From assembly GCA_003140275.1 (NCBI GenBank), contig PLJQ01000424.1, positions 3,957 through 13,828 on the forward strand: a stretch of DNA of 9,872 nucleotides, in the 5' to 3' direction. Shown in pieces: positions 1 to 6,776 of the stretch. This DNA is from Limisphaerales bacterium (lineage in GTDB: Bacteria; Verrucomicrobiota; Verrucomicrobiia; Limisphaerales; PALSA-1396). A program made the position numbers and the translations under genes. A model generated the notes under the pieces. It had not been told where the DNA came from. It searched no databases and saw only the letters and a program-made list of their open reading frames with translations. Within the stretch, counting starts at the first letter, position 1; each line of letters opens with the position of its first letter.

Positions 1-366
1 GACACCACTATTTTATCAGGCGCACTTTTGATAGACCGAGAATTGAGCGACCGAAGCCTTGCAAACATTGAACGAAACTACTGTCGCCGCCCATGCTTGA
101 CACAAAAGCACGCTGATTTTACGCGGGGCAACCTGGGTGGTTTTCAACTTCGACACCATTTTCATTCAATGTTTATAGGGCGCAAAATAGTTTAATTTAT
201 TTTATCACCGGCGTAGTTGGCTATGGTGAACGCGGTGAACCCTGCTCAATTTTAACTACTCGCTTCTACTTGTCTTGAAACGTCGGGGATGGGCGTTTAG
301 TTCCGCCGAGTACGTTCCAGCCCGAACCCCAATGCGGCCAAGGAATCGAAATCGCGGGCGCAATGT
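1..366. other. No gene recognised downstream of the coupling-protein operon
   Basis: I see no credible coding sequence here on either strand. The stretch is more AT-rich than its surroundings around 180-215. It carries a short direct repeat, GGTGAAC at 225-231 and 234-240, and an interrupted inverted repeat: GGGG 285-288 and GGGC 291-294 against GCCC 320-323 and CCCC 327-330. That repeat lies just beyond the stop of the minus-strand operon and could fold after it, but no U-run follows, so I do not call it a terminator. There is no tRNA 3'-end duplicate that would mark the far end of the element; only GGAATCGAA (343-351) is shared with the tRNA-Cys T-arm, which is too short to mean anything. 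Confidence 0.5.
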
Positions 367-1839
367 TTAGATTAACTGCCTCCATAACGGAAACCACTCG
401 GTGATTTCGCCGGTGGCGTCCAAGGGCGGCAACGTCAGGCGCTGAAACCCCTTTTCGCAGTGAACCAACACACACTCATGGTCGCGAAGATCGCGGAGCT
501 TGTGCGGTTTGATTTTGTGTTCCTCGGTTTCGGAAAAATTCACACTGCGCTTGCCGGCGCTCGAACCCCATGAACGCTTCACGACCCGTTTCTTGCCGAG
601 AAAATCGGCGGCTTGAACGGCGTCCGCTTCATCGGCAGAACGGAAAATCATCCGGTTGCGCAAGTTCAACGTCAGCACCTTCGACTTGTCGTTGCCAAGC
701 GGCGGGACAAGCGATGTGGTGGATTGCGCGGCTGCAACAATCGTTGCCCCTGCTTCACGGATCACGTCCACGCAATTGTAATCGCTCGTGCCGTCCTCAC
801 TGGCCGTCATAAACCGCTGCGCTTCGTCCGCCCACAAGATGAGCAGATTGTCGCCAGCGCGTTCGGCCTTCGACTTATCAAACCGGCGCAGCGCGTGATT
901 GTAGAAAAGCAGTTTCAGGAACGTGTTCACATAACGTCGCTCGGTCTGGAACTTCTGCGGCATGGTCACGAGGATGATTTTGCCCTCATCAATCGCCGAG
1001 TAATCAAACGTGCTTTCCTTCGTGCAAAACACTTCGGCCACTTCCGGCGTCAGGAAGTATTGCAGATAGTTCCCGATGGTCTCGCGCACGCCGCCAAGTT
1101 GTTCTTCGGGCTGGTTAAGAAAACGGTTGGTGAAATGGTCGTGAAGCACCCGGCGTCTTGGAGCATCAAACAGGTCGTTCAGATTTTCCAATTCTTCTTT
1201 CAGAAACACTTGATTGGACAACAGCGCGAACGCGCCGGACAAAGTGACCGGCTGGTGCAATTCAAAAAGCAATTCCAGCGCATGAGCAATGTGCGTCTGC
1301 GCCTGGCTCTTGAAAAAGCCTTTGTCCCCGCCCTGTCCCAGGCTGGTGGCCGTATCCACGACAAACTTGGCATAGGTCGAAAATGGAATGCTGCGGTCGC
1401 CGGTGAGATTGAAGCGGTGCGGCGGTTTCCATTGAAGGTCAGATTCATCAGTTTGGATTTGCAGGTGAATCAAATCCTGCGCCCGAACGTAATGCCGCGC
1501 CATCGCTGAAAGCGTTTCCCAATAGACACCTTTTTCATCAACGCACAGCCCGCCCCATTTCGGTTCATTCTGAAAGACCTGGTGGGCGAGTTGATTGATG
1601 CCGGAACTGGTCTTGCCGGAGCCAGTGTCGCCGGTGATGAGCCAACCGCGACAAAATTGATTGCGTCTCCAAGTCAGATTGCCGAGTTGCGCCACATGAT
1701 TTTTACGTTTACGCGGAGACAACAAATGCCAGACGGCCATGATTAACAATAAAATGGCATACCCAATCACGATTGACCACCCAGCTTTGGATAAGGTTGG
1801 AGGTTTGTGCCAATGGAGCGGAATAAAATCGAGTTTCAT
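367..1839 (-). CDS. VirD4/TraD-family type IV coupling protein (conjugative ATPase)
   Basis: This 490-aa protein should be the inner-membrane ATPase that hands the relaxase-DNA complex to a type IV secretion channel. One hydrophobic segment lies near the N-terminus (about residues 21-40) and is followed by a basic stop-transfer stretch (SPRKRK). Walker A is GDTGSGKT at 70-77, Walker B is LLILWADEA at 332-340, and the VAAAQSTTSL segment (about 369-377) fits the conserved C-terminal half of the TraG/TraD family. VirD4/TrwB proteins usually have about 500-650 residues and two N-terminal membrane helices; this one has a single helix and is on the short side. The start codon overlaps the preceding gene's stop as ATGA, which implies translational coupling. 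It is the last gene of the minus-strand mobilization operon. Family assignment is firm; its specific channel partner is unknown. Confidence 0.92.
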   Translation of the reverse strand: MKLDFIPLHWHKPPTLSKAGWSIVIGYAILLLIMAVWHLLSPRKRKNHVAQLGNLTWRRNQFCRGWLITGDTGSGKTSSGINQLAHQVFQNEPKWGGLCVDEKGVYWETLSAMARHYVRAQDLIHLQIQTDESDLQWKPPHRFNLTGDRSIPFSTYAKFVVDTATSLGQGGDKGFFKSQAQTHIAHALELLFELHQPVTLSGAFALLSNQVFLKEELENLNDLFDAPRRRVLHDHFTNRFLNQPEEQLGGVRETIGNYLQYFLTPEVAEVFCTKESTFDYSAIDEGKIILVTMPQKFQTERRYVNTFLKLLFYNHALRRFDKSKAERAGDNLLILWADEAQRFMTASEDGTSDYNCVDVIREAGATIVAAAQSTTSLVPPLGNDKSKVLTLNLRNRMIFRSADEADAVQAADFLGKKRVVKRSWGSSAGKRSVNFSETEEHKIKPHKLRDLRDHECVLVHCEKGFQRLTLPPLDATGEITEWFPLWRQLI

Positions 1840-2222
1840 AATAAAAGTTTTCCAAGAGCCAGACCGATCAGCAGACCGCCAAGCAACGCCGCAGAAGCAG
1901 CGTAAATCGCTGCCGATGATGGAATGGTTTTAACGGGGGCGGCAGCAGGACTGGTTTCAAGCGCTTCAATCAATTCTGCGGACTTTTCTTTGAAAACGTT
2001 GGCTGATTCGGTGATGGCGGCGATGTCGTTGCGGAATTGGTCGAGCGACGGCATCTGGCGTTGTCGCAGTTGATCCCAATGTTTCTGGTGAATCCGAAAC
2101 AATTCCACGAGGAGATAAACCGCATCATCGTCTCGAATTTTATGCTGTTCACGCCATTGCGAGAGCGTTTGCAAAAATTCCTCGTCAAAGTCCGGCTTTG
2201 TCTCTTTTGGGGTCGCACTCAT
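1836..2222 (-). CDS. Small C-terminally membrane-anchored mobilization protein, TraM (RP4)/StbC-like
   Basis: This 128-aa protein has a soluble, charged, probably helical N-terminal part and one hydrophobic helix at the extreme C-terminus (about residues 105-128, with AALLGGLLIGLALG). It is therefore a likely tail-anchored inner-membrane protein with its bulk in the cytoplasm. Its layout (an N-terminal stretch with RDDDAVYLLVELFRIHQ, a middle coiled-coil-like region around residues 55-95, then the anchor) recalls TraM of the IncP plasmid RP4, as does its position directly after a TraL/ParA-like gene. It overlaps both neighbours by the same ATGA arrangement, so it is co-translated with the ParA-like protein and the coupling protein. 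An adaptor role between DNA-bound partition-type proteins and the coupling protein is inference. Sequence identity to TraM appears low and should be tested by profile search. Confidence 0.7.
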   Translation of the reverse strand: MSATPKETKPDFDEEFLQTLSQWREQHKIRDDDAVYLLVELFRIHQKHWDQLRQRQMPSLDQFRNDIAAITESANVFKEKSAELIEALETSPAAAPVKTIPSSAAIYAASAALLGGLLIGLALGKLLL

Positions 2223-2926
2223 GATTTTGCGGGCGGCAATAGTTCCGCCGCCGATTCAATTTCGGTGTAAAGTTTTCGCTGCCACGTTTGCAGGCGCTGG
2301 CGATCCAGCAAATGAAACGTGCCGTCCTTGACGGCAGTAGTGATGGTAAGATTTTTAAGGCTCAATTCCTCGACCAGCCAGGGCTGCAACCGCGTCATGG
2401 TGATTTCCTTTGCGCCGAAGTCTTTTCTTAACCGCTGACGGGCAACGGATTTGTCATAAACCGCAAACGTGTCATCGTGAACCTCGTTGCGCAGCACGAC
2501 ATAAGAGCAGGCGTTTTCCAGCTTTTTGACGATGCGCTGGAGTTGGTCAACGCTGTCGGTCTCGTGATTGACGGGCACGATGAGGGTCAGTGCGACCGAC
2601 AAAGTTTGCAGCGTTCCACGCAGATCAATTTCATCGAAGTAATCGAAAAGCACGTCGGTTGAGGCCGCGCGACAATCCACCATGACCAGATCGGTTTTCT
2701 CGAACGCATGAAACATGGCGTCCAAGGCGCGCGGCTGGGCCAGATCCAAAAATTCGGCCTCGTCGTGAAACCGTTTCAGCGTGGAATTTTCATTGTCACA
2801 GTCACAGGCGGTGTGGAAGACATTTTTGTCCTTGAGATACTGGACAAAATTGACGGCGAAGAAACTTTTGCCTACGCCGCCCTTGCCATTGAGGATGAGG
2901 TCGAGACGTTTAATCATATTTTTCAT
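2219..2926 (-). CDS. traL: ParA/MinD-type ATPase, TraL/StbB-like
   Basis: This 235-aa P-loop ATPase carries the deviant Walker A motif KGGVGKS (residues 15-21) of the ParA/MinD/SIMIBI class, a switch-like CDCDNENST segment (41-49) and a Walker-B-like LVMVDCRA (80-87). The length, the N-terminal LILNGKGGVGKS and the CDxDxxNxT pattern resemble TraL of RP4 and StbB of R388, ATPases encoded beside DNA-transfer genes and linked to plasmid positioning or relaxosome docking. The open frame extends upstream to 3097, but that extension is an Arg-rich read-through of the previous gene in another frame. I choose ATG at 2926, which overlaps the upstream stop (2910-2912); a second in-frame ATG at 2917 is also possible. 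The end overlaps the next gene as ATGA. Function in transfer or maintenance is inferred from family and context. Confidence 0.85.
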   Translation of the reverse strand: MKNMIKRLDLILNGKGGVGKSFFAVNFVQYLKDKNVFHTACDCDNENSTLKRFHDEAEFLDLAQPRALDAMFHAFEKTDLVMVDCRAASTDVLFDYFDEIDLRGTLQTLSVALTLIVPVNHETDSVDQLQRIVKKLENACSYVVLRNEVHDDTFAVYDKSVARQRLRKDFGAKEITMTRLQPWLVEELSLKNLTITTAVKDGTFHLLDRQRLQTWQRKLYTEIESAAELLPPAKS

Positions 2927-3353
2927 CAGGGTTAAGGAGTTCAACTTTGGCGATGTGCGGGCCGCGTGTTTTCGCCGGCGCACTTCCGGTTGGGACAGGC
3001 GCGGACGGCGCAAAATGGTTGGACGCAATCGGCGCACTGGATAGCGCAGTTTTGGCCGCAGCCTCCGGCGCACTTTTTCGCGCAACACGTTGCGCAACGG
3101 ATGGTTTGCGCAAACGTCTTTCTTTCAGGGCGCGTCGGCAGAAGCGCATAACGCACGATGCCGATGCACCAATGCCGCTCTGTTCGAGCAATTCGCTGAT
3201 CGCACGATAGGAAACACCACGCTGGCGCAACGCAGCGATGTCGTCTTTCAGTGTCAACAGCCGTGAAGCACGAGGCGCAACACTGCCCGCAAATTGTGAC
3301 GCAGCCTGGCGGAAACGATTCAACGCATCAGGTGGGATGACAGTCCTATTCAT
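2910..3353 (-). CDS. Helix-turn-helix DNA-binding protein, TraK/StbA-like relaxosome or segregation factor
   Basis: This 147-aa protein is read from ATG 3353. A putative helix-turn-helix spans about residues 33-76 (LLTLKDDIAALRQRGVSYRA, then an ISELLEQSGIG helix and a CVMRFCRRALKER recognition-like helix). The rest is a basic Ala/Pro/Ser-rich tail without clear domains. The pattern of an N-terminal HTH, a loose tail and a ParA-like gene directly downstream matches TraK of RP4 and StbA of R388, proteins that bind repeats near oriT. The open frame runs 31 codons further upstream, but that part reads through repeated GCAAC motifs; ATG 3353 overlaps the stop of the preceding small ORF (CATGAATAG), suggesting coupling. 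No Shine-Dalgarno is visible. The natural candidate target is the phased repeat array just upstream, which would also permit autoregulation. TraK/StbA orthology is inferred from architecture and synteny rather than shown. Confidence 0.72.
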   Translation of the reverse strand: MNRTVIPPDALNRFRQAASQFAGSVAPRASRLLTLKDDIAALRQRGVSYRAISELLEQSGIGASASCVMRFCRRALKERRLRKPSVAQRVARKSAPEAAAKTALSSAPIASNHFAPSAPVPTGSAPAKTRGPHIAKVELLNPDEKYD

Positions 3354-3567
3354 GGCGAAGGCAACGCGAACGCAACACACTGGCTGACAGCAAACGCGGT
3401 ATTGCGGCAATGTTTGACGCAACATCGAGTGCAACATGGCACGCAACGCGGAAGCGCTTCATCTTGGCAACATCTGGCGCAACATTCGCGCAACAGTTCT
3501 TGCAACACGGAAACCTTGATTTATCAAGGGGTCTGGCTTGTCCTGCCTTAAACAGATTGAGATACAT
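3346..3567 (-). CDS. Possible 73-aa Cys-rich protein or leader ORF spanning the repeat array
   Basis: I do not recognise this ORF. In its favour, ATG 3567 follows a perfect AGGAGG Shine-Dalgarno (3572-3577) with a 4-base gap, the best ribosome site in the operon. It also starts inside the end of the 84-aa gene, and its stop overlaps the start of the HTH gene by 8 bases. The product begins MYLNLFKAGQARPLDK and contains a cysteine cluster, FPCCKNCC (residues 19-26), with two more cysteines later (43 and 69). Against it, nearly all of the C-terminal two thirds is encoded by the phased repeats, so the protein sequence may be a by-product of DNA-level constraint. It could be a real small protein, or a leader whose translation couples ribosomes into the downstream HTH gene. 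Confidence 0.42.
   Translation of the reverse strand: MYLNLFKAGQARPLDKSRFPCCKNCCANVAPDVAKMKRFRVACHVALDVASNIAAIPRLLSASVLRSRCLRHE
3361..3507. repeat. Phased iteron-like array of GCAAC(A/G) repeats
   Basis: The six-base core GCAACA or GCAACG begins at 3361, 3372, 3419, 3431, 3443, 3467, 3479, 3490 and 3502; weaker copies begin at 3390 (GCAAAC) and 3407 (GCAATG). All strong copies have the same orientation. Neighbouring starts are 11-12 bases apart, and the 24-base gap between 3443 and 3467 is exactly two steps. Such spacing puts the sites on one face of the helix, as expected for cooperative protein binding. The array ends 8 bases from the start codon of the TraK/StbA-like gene. Families of this type are known to bind short direct repeats near their own operon (StbA of R388). 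I infer that this is the binding, operator or centromere-like site for that protein. The repeats lie inside the possible 73-aa ORF. Confidence 0.75.
3514..3529. promoter_or_regulatory. Perfect palindrome at the edge of the repeat array
   Basis: CCTTGAT (3514-3520) and ATCAAGG (3523-3529) form a perfect 7-base inverted repeat separated by TT. It sits 7 bases beyond the last GCAACA repeat, inside the possible 73-aa ORF. A symmetric site of this size beside a direct-repeat array could be a dimeric regulator's operator. No protein can be assigned to it from the window. Confidence 0.35.
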
Positions 3568-3802
3568 TTTGCCTCCTTTGCTGCAACAGTTCGTCGCGCC
3601 AGTTCTTGAGTTGTCCCGCGACGGTCTCAATGCGGTTGGTTTGTTCAATGGCACGCACTTCGATTCGACCGGCGTAATGGTCATTCAGGCTTGTGTCCGG
3701 CAACTGGATGACGGAATGGGCGGCGTCGGTGTTGATGCGCTCGCCGAGTTTCTTTAAGACTTCAATGGCGGTGCGTAATTCAGCGGTGGTTGGTGTTAGC
3801 AT
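3548..3802 (-). CDS. Conserved small protein of the mobilization operon, function unknown
   Basis: This 84-aa protein is predicted soluble and mostly helical, with no membrane segment or cysteine motif. Recognisable parts are TAIEVLKKLGERIN (11-24), a LPDTSLNDHYAGRIEVRAIE stretch (34-53) and a basic C-terminal helix, LKNWRDELLQQRRQ (65-78). I have an impression of similar proteins beside TrwC-like relaxases in other elements, but no named family comes to mind. I choose ATG 3802 (MLTPTTAELR); the frame is open to a GTG at 3832, which would add ten residues unlike the rest. Neither start has a clear Shine-Dalgarno. It is the first gene of the minus-strand operon, divergent from the relaxase and next to the candidate oriT, so an accessory relaxosome role is plausible but unproven. 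Confidence 0.65.
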   Translation of the reverse strand: MLTPTTAELRTAIEVLKKLGERINTDAAHSVIQLPDTSLNDHYAGRIEVRAIEQTNRIETVAGQLKNWRDELLQQRRQNVSQSV

Positions 3803-3866
3803 AAGCAGAGAGGAAGGCCGCGCGGACACCACCGGCAGATTATCCGGCTGAATCCTGAAGACGCGG

Positions 3867-3892
3867 ACTGGTTTCTTTTCATGCCGACCAGT
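3867..3892. promoter_or_regulatory. Short inverted repeat in the divergent intergenic region
   Basis: ACTGGT (3867-3872) and ACCAGT (3887-3892) are perfect 6-base arms separated by 14 bases. Together with the larger palindrome beside it, this gives the intergenic region two nested or adjacent symmetric elements, a layout seen in both oriT regions and divergent operators. On its own an inverted repeat this short could be chance. Confidence 0.25.
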
Positions 3893-3903
3893 GAAGCAGT
3901 TTC

Positions 3904-3946
3904 CCCCGGTCGTTTTGTGTAACCTTTACACAAAATGAAGCCGGGG
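3904..3946. promoter_or_regulatory. Nested perfect palindrome: candidate oriT hairpin or operator
   Basis: The inner arms TTTTGTGTAA (3913-3922) and TTACACAAAA (3926-3935) are perfect 10-base complements around CCT. Outer arms CCCCGG (3904-3909) and CCGGGG (3941-3946) are also perfect, separated from the inner stem by 3 and 5 bases. The element lies 20 bases before the relaxase start, in the only divergent promoter region of the transfer module. MOBF relaxases such as TrwC of R388 recognise a hairpin next to their nic site, so an oriT role is attractive. A dimeric repressor controlling both divergent transcripts is the main alternative. I could not identify a nic sequence by similarity to R388 or F. 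Confidence 0.6.
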
Positions 3947-3965
3947 TTTTGGGACACTGACTTCC

Positions 3966-6776
3966 GTGCTGACTGCCAAGACGCAATACAATTTGACGAA
4001 CGCCAAGGAATACTTTGAGGAACACCTTTGCGTCGGCGATTACTACGATGAAGGACAGCGTGTGGCCGGCCAGTGGATGGGAGTGGGCGCGAAACAGCTT
4101 GGCTTGTCCGGCAAGGTTCGCGCGGACGATTTCCTGCGGCTCTGTGAAAACCAACATCCCGCCACAGGTGAGACATTGACGCAACGGCTGAACACGGTGC
4201 GGATCGGAAATGGAAAAGAGGAAGTCAACCGGCGGGTGTTTTATGATTTCACTTTCTCGCCGCCCAAATCAGTTTCAGTCGCGGCTCTGGCTGGGGCGGA
4301 TGACCGCATCATCGAAGCGCATACGCACGCTGTCAGGTCGGCATTGCAGGAACTTGAAACATTTGCCGCAACCCGCGTTCGGATTGGTGGTGGGCATGGC
4401 GACCGTTCCACCGGCAATTTTGCGGCGGCGTTGTTCACCCATGACACCTCCCGCGCCCTCGATCCGCATTTGCACACGCATTGCGTCGTCTTCAACGCAA
4501 CTTTTGATCCGGTGGAGCAACGCTGGAAGGCATTGCAAAATTACGAACTGTTGCGGGCGCGAAAATTCGCCGAGAACGTCTATTACCATGAGCTTGCCCG
4601 CCAACTGCGGAGTTTCGGTTATCAAATCCACAACCAGGCGCGTGGTGATTTCAAAATCGAAGGCGTCTCCGAGGAAATTTGCGACCGTTTTTCCAAACGA
4701 GACGCGGAGATTGATAAGGCACTGGCGAAGTTGCTTGCCGACAAGCCAGAGTTTGCAGGCGCAAACATCAAGGAGTTGCGCGCAAAACTTGCCGTTGAAC
4801 ATCGGACACGGAAACAAAAGGATTTGAGTCGTGATGCCCTGCGGACTTTGTGGGACTCACAGTTGAGCGAAGCCGAGCGCGCTTCGTTACGCAAACCCCC
4901 CAATAATTCGGAGCAGGTCGCCATTGCGGACAGGCGCGTTGACATTGGTGAGGCGGTGCAATGGGCCGAAGATCATCTGTTCGACCGCAACTCGGTCGTG
5001 CTGGAATGCCAGTTGTGGCAACAGACATTGGAACGGGCGCGCGGCGAAAATTTTACGCTGGCTGAACTCAAGGAATTCACACGCCAGCGCAATTACATCC
5101 GCGATCCTGAACACCCCAATGAAGTGACGTTGCGCGAAGTGTTGTTACGCGAGATGGAAATTGTCCAGCGCGTCAAGGACGGTGTGGGGGCTTGCCGTCC
5201 CTTCGTGGAGGATCCGCAGCCGGTGAATCCAAAATTGGATGACGAACAACGCCGTGCTTTGGACGCATTGCTGCGTTCAACCAACACCGTGTCACTTTTT
5301 CGTGGCGGTGCTGGCACAGGCAAAAGTTTTGTCCTGCGCGAACTGGTTGAGCAAGTCCGGCATTCAGACCGGCGCGTCATTGTGCTCGCGCCACAGCGTC
5401 AGCAAGTCATGGAAATGGAAAGTGCAGGTTTCCCGTCGCCAACGACGATTGCCCATTTTTTGATCAAGGGTGAACTGGCCGCTGGCGCGGTAGTAGTTGT
5501 GGATGAGGCCGGCCAAATCGGTGGTCGTCAGATGCACCAGTTGTTGCAACTTGCACGCGAACGGAACGCGCGAGTCATTCTTTCCGGCGATACACGCCAA
5601 CACGGCGCGGTCGAAGCCTCCGATGCGCTGCTGGCCATTGAACGGTATTCCGGCATCAAACCGGTTGAATTGCACACGATTCGACGGCAAGACCCGGCGC
5701 TGGCTCGCAATCAGAATGAACGAGCGCGCATCAAGCAATATCGCAAAGCCGTTGAAGCGGCGGCGGCTGGGAAATTGGTGGAATCGTTCAAGCGGCTCGA
5801 CCAGATGGGCGCGATTGTTTCCTGCGGGTTGGGCCAACAGGCTGACAAGCTGGCTGATGAATATCTCCGCCTCGCAGAACAAAAGGCTTCCGCCGTGGTT
5901 GTGTCGCAGACTTGGGCGGAAGTCCACCGCGTCAACTCGCGGGTGCGCGATGCGCTAAAGTTAAAAGGATTGCTCGGCGCAAATGATGTCACCGTTCAAG
6001 CATTGGACAAATGTGACCTGACGAATGCACAGAAGCGCGATGCACGGTTTTATCCGAAAGATGGCGTGATTGTATTCAATCAAAAGGTGTGGCAGGCCAT
6101 GCCGGGCGCAAATGGAAAATTGTTGGGCATCGTTAAGACTGGCGTGCTAGTCGAAGTGAACGGGAAATGCGTCACAGTCTCAAACAAGTTGCTCGACAAA
6201 ATTACCGTCTGCCTCCCGCGCGAAATTGCAATTGCTGAAGGTGAGCGGCTGCACCTCAAGGCCAATCGCAAACTGGCCGCTGGTGCGCGCACGACAAATG
6301 GGGAACTGGTCACAGTCAAGGCTGTCCGCGCCGATGGCGGAATTGAATTGGCTGACGGCCGGATTTTGGAAAAAAGTTTTCGCGAGTTCCTTCCTGGCTA
6401 CGCCGTTACGTCCTATGGTTCGCAAGGTAAGACGGTGGATCATGTTCTTTTTTCCGATTCCACCATCAAGGCCGCAACCAATGCGCAGCAATGGTATGTC
6501 ACCATTTCGCGCGGTCGGCGCGGCATCCGCATTTTCACGCCGGATAAAATTCAACTGCGTGAGAACCTGATTCGTTCCGGTCACAGGCCGCTGGCGTTGG
6601 AACTGGCGCACGGTTTTCGTCCGCGCCATGCAAATCGGCTTTGGGATCGGCTTCATGGTTATCTCCTCCGATTCGGCCAGCGGACTGCCGACACGTTTTG
6701 CCGTCTGAAAAAATCCCGCCGTCATCAACACCAACAAAAACATGAACACCAAGTCACCCGAATGTTACACCACTGA
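3966..6776 (+). CDS. mobF: MOBF-family conjugative relaxase-helicase (TrwC/TraI-like)
   Basis: This 936-aa protein combines a relaxase and a DNA helicase, close in length to TrwC (about 966). The relaxase domain (about 1-300) has N-terminal tyrosines at 16, 26 and 27, in the region of TrwC's catalytic tyrosines, and a metal-binding histidine triad H159, H170 and H172 (FTHDTS and DPHLHTH), spaced as in TrwC. The helicase domain (about 425-870) has Walker A GGAGTGKS (447-454), Walker B VVVVDEAGQ (509-517), SGDTRQHG (540-547), and late motifs near residue 813 (YAVTSYGSQGKT) and 843 (YVTISRGRRG). It would nick oriT, stay bound to the 5' end and unwind the transferred strand. The GTG start at 3966 is the only one that keeps the conserved MLTAKTQYN beginning; no clear Shine-Dalgarno precedes it. 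All motifs are intact, so it is probably active. Confidence 0.95.
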   Translation: MLTAKTQYNLTNAKEYFEEHLCVGDYYDEGQRVAGQWMGVGAKQLGLSGKVRADDFLRLCENQHPATGETLTQRLNTVRIGNGKEEVNRRVFYDFTFSPPKSVSVAALAGADDRIIEAHTHAVRSALQELETFAATRVRIGGGHGDRSTGNFAAALFTHDTSRALDPHLHTHCVVFNATFDPVEQRWKALQNYELLRARKFAENVYYHELARQLRSFGYQIHNQARGDFKIEGVSEEICDRFSKRDAEIDKALAKLLADKPEFAGANIKELRAKLAVEHRTRKQKDLSRDALRTLWDSQLSEAERASLRKPPNNSEQVAIADRRVDIGEAVQWAEDHLFDRNSVVLECQLWQQTLERARGENFTLAELKEFTRQRNYIRDPEHPNEVTLREVLLREMEIVQRVKDGVGACRPFVEDPQPVNPKLDDEQRRALDALLRSTNTVSLFRGGAGTGKSFVLRELVEQVRHSDRRVIVLAPQRQQVMEMESAGFPSPTTIAHFLIKGELAAGAVVVVDEAGQIGGRQMHQLLQLARERNARVILSGDTRQHGAVEASDALLAIERYSGIKPVELHTIRRQDPALARNQNERARIKQYRKAVEAAAAGKLVESFKRLDQMGAIVSCGLGQQADKLADEYLRLAEQKASAVVVSQTWAEVHRVNSRVRDALKLKGLLGANDVTVQALDKCDLTNAQKRDARFYPKDGVIVFNQKVWQAMPGANGKLLGIVKTGVLVEVNGKCVTVSNKLLDKITVCLPREIAIAEGERLHLKANRKLAAGARTTNGELVTVKAVRADGGIELADGRILEKSFREFLPGYAVTSYGSQGKTVDHVLFSDSTIKAATNAQQWYVTISRGRRGIRIFTPDKIQLRENLIRSGHRPLALELAHGFRPRHANRLWDRLHGYLLRFGQRTADTFCRLKKSRRHQHQQKHEHQVTRMLHH

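Noticed and set aside
97..125. TTGACA at 97-102 as a promoter -35
   Set aside because: No acceptable -10 lies 16-18 bases downstream and no gene follows on the plus strand.
343..351. GGAATCGAA shared with tRNA-Cys as a possible second attachment site
   Set aside because: Only nine bases of the common T-arm sequence match and flanks differ.
266..475. Minus-strand 69-codon frame crossing the end of the coupling-protein gene
   Set aside because: The second half (from ATG 385) reads like a plausible 38-residue peptide, but there is no clear ribosome site or recognisable motif and half the frame lies within the coupling gene.
613..1509. Long plus-strand open frame of 298 codons
   Set aside because: It is antisense to the coupling protein, whose Walker motifs and membrane helix are clear. 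The plus-strand translation has no domain logic.
2927..3097. N-terminal extension of the ParA-like protein to ATG 3097
   Set aside because: The 57 extra residues are Arg/Pro-rich read-through of the HTH gene in another frame. ParA-type proteins start just before the KGGVGKS loop, which fits ATG 2926.
3354..3446. 31-residue N-terminal extension of the HTH protein
   Set aside because: It is encoded by the repeat array and gives a Cys/Val-rich sequence unlike the rest; ATG 3353 overlaps the previous stop and suits coupling.
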